DNA of 64,000 bases from Drosophila pseudoobscura (lineage: Eukaryota; Arthropoda; Insecta; Diptera; Drosophilidae). A program made the translations under genes and the position numbers. The stretch is from positions 4,526,001 through 4,590,000 of the forward strand of contig NC_046683.1 of the NCBI RefSeq assembly GCF_009870125.1. Direction: 5' to 3'. Positions 28,683 through 38,864 of the stretch are shown in pieces. Position 1 is the first letter of the stretch; every line of letters begins with the position of its first letter. The notes under the pieces are model-generated. The model had not been told where the DNA came from, made no database searches, and worked only from the letters and a program-made list of their open reading frames with translations.

Positions 28683-28876
28683 GTCAGTATATTTTTAAAA
28701 TAAGACGGTATATTTCGATATATTTCTGAGGGTCGGACCGTATACCTTATCGATAAATCCGCGGTCACACTGGTCACTACGGAAACAGTTTCTGCGCGTC
28801 GTTGTTTTAATTTAAGAGCCGTTAAGCAGGCAAAATTTGCCCAAGTGTTCGTTTAAATATTTGACTATTTGAGAGG
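28683..28876 (+). promoter_or_regulatory. Core promoter plus noncoding first exon, copy 3
   Basis: Motif 6 at 28683-28694, DRE 28748-28755, Motif 1 28762-28772, donor with intron from 28877. It lacks 11 nt (one of the internal GGTATAT repeats) relative to the other copies; the DRE, Motif 1 and donor are intact. It is the copy nearest the coding exons. Confidence 0.65.
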
Positions 28877-28908
28877 GTAAGTTGGAAAATCCACAAAATA
28901 TTCATATT

Positions 28909-29884
28909 GAGCACGTTTTCGCTTCGGAAATGGAATTTTAGCAGCTCCGTTTAGAATGCGGCTGAGTGGCGTCACTCATGTACAGTAAATTTCGCTGTCT
29001 CGCACACATACAAACGCAAAGTCATGCGTAAAATGTGAAATGCGAAATAAGCCGCAACAGCGAGAGCCTTGAAGATAACTATTAGATTGTAATTTTAGCT
29101 ATTTTCCCGTACTCTATGAGTATACATACAAAGTTTTATTTTTCGCAAAGTTATTGGTATACTACATCTATTGTGTTCGCTTCGCCTGTGCGTGCCGCCA
29201 GTCTCAACGGGAAGCGGTGCTTTCTGTCGTGGTGTGTGTCTGTGTGCATGCATAAGTATTTTATAGAACACAAAACAAAACAAACGCAGCGCCCATGAGA
29301 TAGAGAGCCGCTTCATATTTTTCTTCTCAAATAATTTGTTGCTGGTCTGATTTGTGTCTACATGTAAATGTGAGAAAATGCGTGCTTTTCTGCGAATCTA
29401 CTCATGTCGTAGAAAAGCTCAAAAAAAAAACCACACACAAAGAGCATCGCGAAAACTTACTAATATAAATCTAATTGTGTGTTTTATTATACTTGAAAAT
29501 GGCCCCATTTTTAAAAAGGGCGAAATACGAGACGCAAAATCGGGCTTTGCGGCAACCGCAGTCGGCAAGAGCCTAAATTGCGTGCGTGTGTGTGTGTGTA
29601 TGTGCGTACACATGTTCGTGTGCAACTTTAGTTTCCTGATGTGTGTGCGCGCCTGAACGAACACGCACAAATTGCGCTGCACTAGGAAAGCGCCTAGTGC
29701 GAAAAATGGCCGCTGGGATGCGCGTCGTTCTGCACGAACTTTGCGTGTGCGCTCGTTTCTGCTTGTGTGTGTGTTTGCTATCAGAGAAGTCATTAATTAG
29801 ACTCTAATTATTTGGGAGATATTGAAAGCGAAGCTGTTAAATATTCAAACAAAAAGCTACAAGTCTGATCCTCCAATTTTTCAG
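28909..29884 (+). other. Probable 5' UTR intron of the MBD/LRR gene
   Basis: Runs from the array to a TTTTTCAG acceptor at 29877-29884. It contains a short GCACTAGG/CCTAGTGC hairpin near 29681-29702 and TG tracts at 29585-29600. No coding exon seen. Confidence 0.5.
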
Positions 29885-29890
29885 AACGCT

Positions 29891-32800
29891 ATGAGCTCGC
29901 ACGACGAAATTCCCGGAACGTCGAATGACAGAAAGTCGCGCTCGAAGCGACGCGACAAATCGCAATCCCGCAGCAGCAACTCCAGCAGCGGAACCATGCC
30001 GTCGCCATCGGGAAACTTTGGTCGGCGCCCCGAGAACAGACCCAGTAATGGCGTCAATGGTTCCAGAATGGTGGATCGCGTGCTGGTGGCCAATGCTTTT
30101 GCTGCGGAAATGTCCGCAAACGAATCCAACAGCAGCCCAAACAGTGAATACAATGTGAATGGCCCCTTGAAGCTGGCCAAAGGTAAGGGGCTGGAAATAT
30201 TATCAACTCCAATATCCAGATTCTAATTTCTTGCGCCTCCTCTTTGGCCCCCTCCCAAAACACAGGCAACAATGATAAGAAGCACAAAAAGAAGAATAAA
30301 AAGTCGAAAGAAGACCGCAAACCGACAAATACCGGATTGAAGGGATATTCCGGAACAAATCCCTCCCTATCTTATATGCAGCAAGGAATGTTAGATGACT
30401 CCGAAGAGGAAACGCGGGCAAGTAGCACCTGATAGAGATACGTTTTCGAATTCGTAGAGCGGGTGTTCTTTTTGGTTGGTTCTCTCTATATTCTTTCTCT
30501 CTCTCTCTCTCTCTCTCACTCTCTCTCTCTCTATCTGCCTGTATCTATTATCCACTACAACAGTCGCCAGCTGAGATCAGGGCCATTTGCACGAGTGGTC
30601 TGAGGGTATTCCCCCGTGAACAACAGACAGAATCAATGGCAGAATCAGAAGTACAGGCCGTTGCTGGTGCTCCAGCTGAACCCGCTAGCCCGGACGCGGA
30701 CACTCCGATGTCAACATCACCATCACCATCCTCCCGCACGGAGAAGACCCATCCTTCAGTCCAACTAACAACAACAGCAACAAAAACTACAACAACAACA
30801 ACTTCCTCCTGTCTTAATATAACCACTACAGTATCGTCCACTTCAACAGTAAGACCAGTAACACCATTAACAACCCTTCCGACTCCGACGACTCCTCCCA
30901 GCCCAACGTTTTCACCGACGGCACCTGCCAACAACAACAGCAACCACTCTTTGGAGAACATCTCAAACAACTCGTCTGTGGCTTCAAGCACAAGCATAAG
31001 CGAACCAGAACCACCACCAACAACAACAGCAATTGCAAGTCAGCAGCAGCAAACAGCAACAGATTTAGACAAGAAGGTGGTGAAAAATAATTAAAATTCA
31101 AATAAAACAAAACAAAGCAATAAGAGATAAGAAATATAACTACTAACAAATAATTAATGCCTACTGCTATCGTTGTAGACACGCAGACCAGACAAAAGAC
31201 CACACACTAACCTTTGACATTCTCTTCCACTCCTCTTGTCCCCACTAGGATGAGGCGGTGATTTCTGCTGGCACGTCTCCGGTGTCTCTCTCCGGTTCGT
31301 CGAATCCACTTTCACGAAAACGCCCAAGGTCGTCAATCAAAACTAAGGACCACGACGACCTTTCAAAAAACAAGAAGAGAAATCGTGGGCCACCACCAAG
31401 ACTCATCTGCGCGGATGACGACGATCCAGAGGAAGTGTTGGCACCCGCGACGACCAATCGACGCAAGAGTGTTTACTCGGAGACAGGCAAAAAGCCAAAG
31501 CCAAATATTTTCGACGAGCTCTATCGCGTGCCGTTCAAATACGGCTGGACGCGTGAGGTGGTAATTCCAAGACCTACTACCAACAGGTCGAATCACATAT
31601 TCTACACATCGCCCTCTGGCAAGAAGTGCCGAAAAATTGGTGATATTATACCAATGCTGGATGGGCAACTCACCAAAGAACATTTTATCTTCGGGACGCA
31701 AATCCTGGGTGCCGAACCCCAGTACGAGACGGTCCGCCAGGCCTTGAGTCGTGAAGAGCACATTGCCGCGTTAAATGAGCGCCGCAAATCGACGGCGGCC
31801 GACAAAACAAATGATAAACAGAAACGTCGTCAGACCATCGGAGCCGAGTCCCATTCGAAGCTCCAGGCAGAAGCTGGCAAAGCGGCGTTTGGCAAACGTC
31901 TCAAATCGATCGACGATTTTCTGTCGATGGCAGACGAATCTATGACACGTCCAGCACTCGAACCTGTGAAACCATTCGCACTCGAACCTATGAAACTGCT
32001 GGCAGCCAAAGTGGTGGAAGCCCCTGTAATGGGCAAACGCATACCCAAGCCGAAGTTGCCGAAGGGCGCCGGCTCTGTCCCTGAGGGATGGACCGCCACC
32101 ATGGCCGTCAAGGGGAATGCGCGCCTCCTTGCCGCCGCCATAAATGGGAACGCCAGAGCTGCTGCATCTTCGACCGTAACCAGCAGTTCATGGTAAGCAT
32201 GTCCCTTACCCTGTTCCTGTTCCTGAGTTAATTCTGACCCTAATCCCTTACTCTGTAGCGCCGCCCCAGTGCGCCAGGAAACGCGCAAGACCTGTGGATT
32301 CTGCCTAAAGCTAATCGAGGGGAGCGTCTGCCAGGTCAGTGTTTGTGTTTCACATTTTGTGTGTTCTGTCACATATATCGCACGATTGTATAATTGCAGA
32401 GCTGCGTGCAGTCGGCGGAGAGTGTGGATGCTGTTCCCCTGATGGCTGCATATGGGGAGCTACAGGATGGCGAGGGGGAAAGCGAGAAGAGCTACCAGGC
32501 GGGCACTGTTAGCATTGGGCCGGACGACATAAAATTGCTCGAGCCGCCTGGCGAGATGCCGCCGGCGGAGCTACTCAGCACAGACACAACCCCAGCTTCA
32601 ACGCCAATTAATTTGTACACGCACCAAGAGGTCGTGGTCATCAGCGGTCAGAAGGCGATTTCCGCCGTTGCAGAGCCGGCTATGACAAGCCAACAAAAAG
32701 TGTGAGTCTTTGGGCACTTGGGCACTTAGGCACTTGGAACCTTGAGACCTTGAGGTCTGATTAGATTAGTGGTTGATGCCTTGGCATACCCGTTTTCTTC

Positions 32801-34285
32801 CTTAACAGTCCACTAATCAATTTTTGTCATTGTTTTTGTTTTTGCCCTATCCCCAAACCAGGCTTGTCCCAAATCCGCCGGACTTGACTAGTTACTATGA
32901 AGTCTACGATAAACGGATTGCTGCACCCAAGCAATCGTCGCCACGCGATATTCCGTGGGAGCAGATGTTTGGAAGCGGCTTCAATTGCCGTTTCTTAACC
33001 AGCCTAATGCAGACACTAAACCAGCAGGTAATTACCGAAAGAATCTAAAGAAAGGCAGGCTCCAACCGAACCGAACCGAATCGAATCAAATCAATGTATC
33101 TTTCAGGATCGGGCCAATTGCTCGGGAGTGTCCAAGCTGTGGCACTTGTGCTCCCGTGACGCTGAAGTATGGAAATCAGTTTCGCTTCGCGGCACAAAGG
33201 TCAACAATTGGCCAGCTTTGGTGCGTGAGATGGCACGCAACGGCACACGCGAACTCGACATGATGGGCGCGATCATACCCACTAGCGGTACCCTCGTCGC
33301 TGGGGACATGCGCGTGCTGACGGATATGCGCTCGGTGCGCACCGATCATGTGAAAGCTGACTTCCTGCACCAGATCTTCCGTAGCTTGCCTCAACTTGAG
33401 AAGCTGATGTGCACTTGCGTCAGCTCGTCCCTCAACATGACCGACATCGATAAGATCGAAAACCTGTATGAGCTGCGCGTTCGCATGACCGATACGAAGG
33501 CATCGATCATCGGTCTGCCCCTCGTAGGCAAACTGACGCACCTGTGCGTCCTGGGCCTGCGCGGCGTTAAGAATTTGGGTAGCTTGCTGTTTCTAAGGGA
33601 TCTACCCAATCTGGAGACTCTGATTATGGGCTACTGCCAGAGCATGCACCGCCTCCAGCTGGGCAACGAGGTGCTCCCGACACTCACGAAATTGCAGATG
33701 TTCCGCATAGAAACGGACCAAAGGAAGAAGACATTGTTCCCAGTCGACGAGATCATGAGGGGACTCGCCCAAGCCGGGGGCGTCCGTCGCCTCGAGCTGG
33801 TCAACGTGGATTTGGACGGAAACTTTAGCGATCTGCTGTCCAAGTGTCCCACGGTGGAAGAGCTGCTGCTGATCCCCAAATGCCAGACCAACTCGGCCCT
33901 CATGATGCGCGCCGTAATGGATATAAGCAAAAATGGAAATCAGCTAAAGCTCTTTAAATTGGTGCTCGTCACCCAGCTGCTCACCGCAACGAGCGCCTTG
34001 GTCGGCAATCCCGATGTGCCCATGGTCCCCGTAGTCCGTCCTGTGCCCGGTATTCCGCTCAACGATCCCTTGAACATCTGCTCGGATGAATGTCATCAGC
34101 AGGGGCATTCCATGTGTGTGGCCGTTTTGCCCTTTGAACGTTTGAAAGCTATAATGGCAGAGATGATGCCGCATTCGTCTCTGTCTGTAGTCACCACGGC
34201 CATGGTGGACACACCTTCAATCCAGCTTGAGCGTCTTCCTCCCGATGCTGTGGTCTCGACACCAACATTGACCCTGAACTTTTGA
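29891..34285 (+). CDS. MBD-like domain, Cys-cluster and F-box/LRR-like protein
   Basis: Eight coding exons: 29891-30182, 30266-30417, 30564-31076, 31249-32192, 32259-32334, 32400-32701, 32862-33027 and 33107-34285. Phases agree throughout and give 1207 aa. Order of parts: Ser/Arg- and Lys-rich N-terminus; Thr/Pro/Ser-rich low complexity (residues about 170-310); an MBD/TAM-like fold near residues 415-475 (GWTREVVIPRP...FYTSPSGKKCRKIGDI); a CGFC...CQSC cluster near 644-660 split by an intron; and a final 390 residues resembling the end of an F-box (SKLWHLCSRDAEVWKSVSLRG) followed by leucine-rich repeats (LPNLETLIMGYC, VRRLELVNVDL). The ATG follows a TTTTTCAG acceptor by 6 nt, so the 5' UTR is spliced. 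The intron after 30417 uses a GC donor. I do not recognise a named gene; a chromatin- or ubiquitin-ligase-linked role is inference. Confidence 0.85.
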
Positions 34286-35316
34286 GCCAAACAAAATAAT
34301 ATACTGTCGTTTCTTAACCAGAACAACCCCTCCCCAACCCACCAAACCAACGGAATACACCTTCATCAGAGAAAGTCAAGACTGAGTCTTTGAGAGCCAT
34401 CACAAACACACGGATTAACACAAGTTAAAGAGTTTAACAATTATACTAAGAAAGTATTAGGACGCTTTATTTTACGTTATCGTACTTCATGTATCGTAGC
34501 TGCCAAGTGGCTACAAATGGAAATTTAGTTTTAGTTTATTTTGATTTTTGCATTACATTTTGGATTAACTTAGTTTAAGGCGCGTTTCAAACGTCGCACT
34601 GAACGCGGCACTGAAGTGAAAAAATTAACTGATGACCACACCGCGAAACCCGCATACACAAGAGAAGAAAGTGTAGTCGCGCTCGTTTAGTTTAGATATA
34701 ACTATTACTGTTTCAATTTAATTCGATGTGTAGTACCATAGTGTACTCTCCTACCTACCACAATGGAAAGATATATTTTTTTTTTTTTTTTTTGATATTA
34801 CGATTGATCGCCAAAAAGAAGTTCACTAAACTGAAAGATAATCAAAAGGGGCTTGGCATTCCAAAGGAAACACATGCCAGCCGTGGAAGAGACGATTGAC
34901 TGGAATCGAACAAAACAATAGACTATATTCATAGGTATAGACTTTGATTTTGTAGTGTTAAGCCCTTCAGTCTGTTAATTAATTTCAAGGACAGCCGCAG
35001 CACAGCCATATCTGGACTGCATATCTGCACTGCGACTTGCTGGCTGACCTTTGAGCACGAATATATTACCATTAAAATCTGTGTGAGTTTCTCCGAACTA
35101 CAACTGTGTTTAACTTGGTTTCGGCTCCACGAGATAAAGGCCATGACTCCCTCACAGATTGACATCGCGTAAATTTTATTGGTCTATGATAAAAACTATT
35201 CCGTTTGGGGTTTATTTAAAATCGTACTTGCCCTAGCTGGAGGTTTTGGTGGTGATTCCATTCCATATTCGTTTGGCTTTCGAAATTTGGAAGAAAAACT
35301 ACAAAATTTAAATGGA
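34286..35316. other. Convergent 3' ends, no gene seen
   Basis: 3' UTR and intergenic sequence between the MBD/LRR gene (+) and the FPGS-like gene (-). Contains a 19-nt T run near 34776-34794. The minus-strand AATAAA at 35175-35180, about 140 nt past the FPGS-like stop, is a likely poly(A) signal. A 78-codon minus ORF (35165-34929) has no recognisable features. Confidence 0.55.
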
Positions 35317-37560
35317 TCAACGGTGGTTGCTCGGCGCCTTAGAGCCCCTCATTTTGTTAAGCGTCGTCATGGCTGCAGCCACCAACTGGCGGGAGCCAGT
35401 TACCAAGACATCGACTTCACTCTGCTGGCCATACTTGGTGCGGACGTGTTCAAAGCATGAGTTGACCGAGAGGGTAATATGGGAGGTGTCCTTCTTTCCG
35501 TTCTCCTCGCAGAGACGACACCAGGCTCTGGCGTTGTTCTTTGCCCGCTGCAGCTCCTGCTTGTCGTCCCAGACCATGGCCGCGGATAGCTCCTCGGCTA
35601 CGATCTCGCCCTCGAAGAAACTGGGGCATGGCACAAAGCAGGCCTCATCGAAGCGCACTTTGAAGCGAAGGATCGCTAGAAGATCCTTGGCATTGAACTC
35701 GTTCCCCCTACTGTACAGCAGAATCTTTGGCGAGCGACTGGCCCGAGTGCCGGCATAGAACCACTCCCTGCAGGCCATCATCGATTCGACAGAATCAGCC
35801 GTGTCCAAATAGACATTCAAGCTGTCCTGTCTGATCACATCGAAATGTCCCGCCGGCTGGAAGCTGCCAATCCCGCGGACCGCACCCTGAGACAATTTAA
35901 CTGTATTTGTATCCAATCCCACCACAAACTCCGGCTTGTGGCGCCTGAGATAGTCGCACGCCAGCTGGATGGCCAATGAGCCATTCAACTTCACGGAATG
36001 GTTTGCCTTGGAGAGCAGGTGCTTTTGGTTGAGGTTTGCCTCGATCAGGGCTTCGAATGTGGGCACTCGATGGAGCTGGACGCCCAGCTGCCTGGCCCTC
36101 TGGTCCAGGGCCTCACAGCACTCTGCTTGGCTGACATTCGTGTATATGCTGGCAGAGGGCTTCATGATTGCCGCCTTGGCCCAGGCAATGTCCCGCATGG
36201 TATGCCTCAGATCCGACCTATTATCCCGGGCCAGAGTGTTGATGCCAATGGTTCCCGCATGCGAGGTGACGTTGGTGCAATCGCTGGCGCCTCCACTGCC
36301 CACCTTCACAATGGCCACATCCACATTCGCCCGGCGGAACGCATGGAAGGCCATCACCGTCAGGAGTTGGTCGTAGGCTGGCGGTGGTTCCATTTTTGCC
36401 AGCCTGGCATGAATATTCCAGAAGAGCTTCGTGAACTGAACCTCACTCAAGGGCTGCCCATCGATGCGTATTCGCTCGCAAGAAAATAAGAGATGGGGCG
36501 AACAGAGTAGCCCTGTCTTGATGCCATGCGAGAGCAGGATGTTCTGAACGAGGCCACATGTGGTTCCTCTGCCCTTCGATCCGGATATCTGTATGACGGG
36601 AATGCTTTCCAACTGCGCTTTTGACAGCTTCGTCCGCTCCAAGCACTGCAGGGTATGTTCTATTATCGAATCCGGCTGGCAATCGGAGCCCTCCCGGCCC
36701 ATCCGCACGGGCACCGAGTCGAAAGCGTGATAACTGTTCAGCTTTTGGATGGCCGCCAGGTAAGCCAAACGATCGGGCGACTTCTTCTTCGGTTCCTCGA
36801 GCTCTGCAGGGGCTGCTGCTGCCGAAGCTCTGGACTCCATTCTGGTTATCTGCTGTATCCTATGCCCCTTCTGTTCTATATCCCTTCTGGCGTGCTGCCT
36901 GCCACTCGGTTGCTCAAGGAACAGTTTCTGTATCTGCTTCTGAATTTGTGAGCCGTGCATCCGATTCGTCCAAGACTTGCGTTGGCCTTCCGCTGGGGAG
37001 ATGATCTCATTATCGCCATTTGGCTTCTTTTGCGGCGACAGCTGCTGCTGCCAGTCGCATTGCCCGGGAGTCGACCATTTGTTCCTTGCTGCCTTGGAAG
37101 GACTTTCTTTGGCTGCCAGCATGGCCTTGCGCTGGATCTCCTTGGTCCTGGCCATCCACCTTTCCCGCTGATCGGAAAAGCTGGTCGATGGGGCGGTTGT
37201 AAATGTCTTGAGGGAAACTGCAAGGGAAGCAGGATATACCATTGCCATTCTGAGCAGAAAAAAGTACACGAAAGTCTCACCTGTCTTGCGAGTATTCTCG
37301 GCCAAGGGCACAGCAGTTGTTCCTGTTGTCTTCACTTCCGGACAAGCACTCTCCGGCTGCGTTTGATTCGGGGTCCGGTCCTCCAAGGTCTCTCGCTCTG
37401 GTGCCCCATTCGCCTTAGCCTTGGCCTTGGCCATCAGCACTTGGCGTGCCTTGAAACTCTTCTGAAAGGTGTAGTTTCTTGCATGGGCCGTGGCCGTCGC
37501 CGTGGCTGTGCCCTTCCGCGTCATAAGACCCGTGAAACAATTCTTTGACATCGTTTTCAT
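35317..37560 (-). CDS. Folylpolyglutamate synthase-like (Mur ligase family), divergent
   Basis: Two exons, 37560-37281 and 37217-35317, separated by a 63-nt intron (CAG|GTGAGA...CCCTTGCAG) that is itself open in frame; spliced product 726 aa. The first 260 residues are low-complexity, basic and Gln-rich. The rest follows FPGS: P-loop ISGSKGRGTTC (about residues 304-314), GIKTGLLCSPHL, CERIRIDGQPL, LLTVMAFHAFRRANVDVAIV, GGASDCTN, AKAAIMKP. FPGS adds glutamates to folates to retain them in the cell. The usual P-loop GTKGKGS is altered, VEVG reads VKVG, and the GIDHTSLLGDT segment is replaced by a rearranged GINTLARDNRSDLRHT. I therefore doubt normal catalysis; it may be a pseudoenzyme paralogue. 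Confidence 0.85.
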   Translation of the reverse strand: MKTMSKNCFTGLMTRKGTATATATAHARNYTFQKSFKARQVLMAKAKAKANGAPERETLEDRTPNQTQPESACPEVKTTGTTAVPLAENTRKTGETFVYFFLLRMAMVYPASLAVSLKTFTTAPSTSFSDQRERWMARTKEIQRKAMLAAKESPSKAARNKWSTPGQCDWQQQLSPQKKPNGDNEIISPAEGQRKSWTNRMHGSQIQKQIQKLFLEQPSGRQHARRDIEQKGHRIQQITRMESRASAAAAPAELEEPKKKSPDRLAYLAAIQKLNSYHAFDSVPVRMGREGSDCQPDSIIEHTLQCLERTKLSKAQLESIPVIQISGSKGRGTTCGLVQNILLSHGIKTGLLCSPHLLFSCERIRIDGQPLSEVQFTKLFWNIHARLAKMEPPPAYDQLLTVMAFHAFRRANVDVAIVKVGSGGASDCTNVTSHAGTIGINTLARDNRSDLRHTMRDIAWAKAAIMKPSASIYTNVSQAECCEALDQRARQLGVQLHRVPTFEALIEANLNQKHLLSKANHSVKLNGSLAIQLACDYLRRHKPEFVVGLDTNTVKLSQGAVRGIGSFQPAGHFDVIRQDSLNVYLDTADSVESMMACREWFYAGTRASRSPKILLYSRGNEFNAKDLLAILRFKVRFDEACFVPCPSFFEGEIVAEELSAAMVWDDKQELQRAKNNARAWCRLCEENGKKDTSHITLSVNSCFEHVRTKYGQQSEVDVLVTGSRQLVAAAMTTLNKMRGSKAPSNHR

Positions 37561-37953
37561 ATTCGTTGATCTTTGAGTTGATTTAACGGGCTGTATATTT
37601 CTTTGTGAGTGTTCGATTACCTCTGAATTTGAAAATTGAATTACATCAAACGATATGGTAGAGTAGAATAAAGTATTTCTGTTTTCAAATAAGGGGACTA
37701 GATGGATACTGAAATCGAAAAAGCCTTACAGCAGCAAACAAATACATAGGATCTATATAAGGACCACTACCAAGGAAAGAAAAATTAAAAACAGCCAATG
37801 AACACACATTTCCATACGATTTCAGTCTCTCTTTAATATTTAAATATCTTTGAATGATCCCAGAAAATCTGTTCTTAGTCTTAAGAAATTTGTAGGTTAG
37901 GTTGTAGGTATATATCATTTTTGGCTCTTATCAAAACCATTTTTGAGACTTCA
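37561..37953. other. Intergenic between divergent ORFs
   Basis: AT-rich spacer upstream of the FPGS-like gene; no coding potential seen. Should contain its promoter. Confidence 0.5.
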
Positions 37954-38133
37954 ATGAAGTATTTCCTCAAGTTTTTCAAGTGCCTCGGTTTTGGGGCTAA
38001 GGAAGGCGTCTTGCTGGCGAACGGAAGAACTGAGAACCTGCCTCCCATGTATGTTCAAAGAACGCAATGGAAAAGTACTACTTCGGAAGGACTGCAGAAT
38101 GTTAGTGGGAATACTCAACGTTTTCCTGCCTAA
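37954..38133 (+). CDS. Small ORF, 59 aa, unknown
   Basis: ATG at 37954 opens MKYFLKFFKCLGFGAKEGVL... and ends with TAA at 38131-38133. AATAAA-type signals follow at once (TAATAAATAGTAATAAATAA), the arrangement of a compact single-exon gene. The N-terminus is a short basic-aromatic segment and the rest is polar. No family recognised. It could be chance, but the adjacent poly(A) signals and isolated position raise it above background. Confidence 0.35.
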   Translation: MKYFLKFFKCLGFGAKEGVLLANGRTENLPPMYVQRTQWKSTTSEGLQNVSGNTQRFPA

Positions 38134-38864
38134 TAAATAGTAATAAATAATGATCTATTTTATACAAAATTTAATAAAAAGGTTAATGGTTAATGGATGA
38201 GTTTTAGATTTAAGTAAATAACTTTCTACATAAGTTCTAAATTCAATAAACATAAGTTTATGCTGGGATATGGCATGAAATAAGTAAATACTTATGGATG
38301 TGTATCTTTCGAGCAAGATACTTTTTTTATTGTTCGGTAAAATAGTTATAAAAGATAGGCAAATTGTAAAATTAAAATGCAAGTGAGTTTTGTTCTCTGT
38401 CGTGAATACGGGAATACACGCATCCCCGTCTATGGGGTGCATTCAAATCGTTGCTTCGTTGACCATCATTACGATCGAGAATATATATAAAATACGTATA
38501 AATATGCACACATGCTCGTGGATACATCTGTGCGTACAGACTCCATCTGTGGGGACGGTTGTCTCTGAGAGGATCGGGACGACTCTCGGCAAAAGGGCAT
38601 CAAAAAATAGTCGTACGAAAATAAATTATATAGCACACACAGGCTCGACACGTCCAGGCGGTGTCGGCTGGCGGCTAGCTGTCAGGCAAGGCTAAAGCAT
38701 TGTGCGTACTGCAGCTGCAGCTGCACAGCGCAGCGCCTCCGCTTCAACCATCCACATCAAGAGCACTTTGGTGGACAGGGGGTCATCTTAGGTCTAGGGC
38801 TAAGGGGACGACGACTTAAAGCTACATACATATTTGTGTGGTCGAGACGACGCACGGGCATTTC
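38134..38864. other. 3' flank of rho-4, no gene seen
   Basis: Intergenic and rho-4 3' UTR on the minus strand. The sequence near 38640-38760 is GC-rich with CAGCTGCAGCTGCA repeats. No supported ORF. Confidence 0.5.

Larger units (their letters stand above)
27775..28908 (+). repeat. Three-unit tandem array, about 391-nt unit
   Basis: Three head-to-tail copies. Equivalent points are 27977, 28368 and 28748, giving periods of 391 and 380 nt; the third copy lacks 11 nt. Units 2 and 3 are almost identical and unit 1 is more diverged at its 5' end. Homology stops sharply near 28909. Still older, weakly similar pieces of the unit's 5' part occur at about 27340-27440. Each unit contains a complete promoter-like block and a splice donor, listed separately. 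Confidence 0.9.

Noticed and set aside
34929-35165. 78-codon minus ORF beyond the FPGS-like gene
   Set aside because: Overlaps the likely poly(A) region of that gene and has no recognisable feature.
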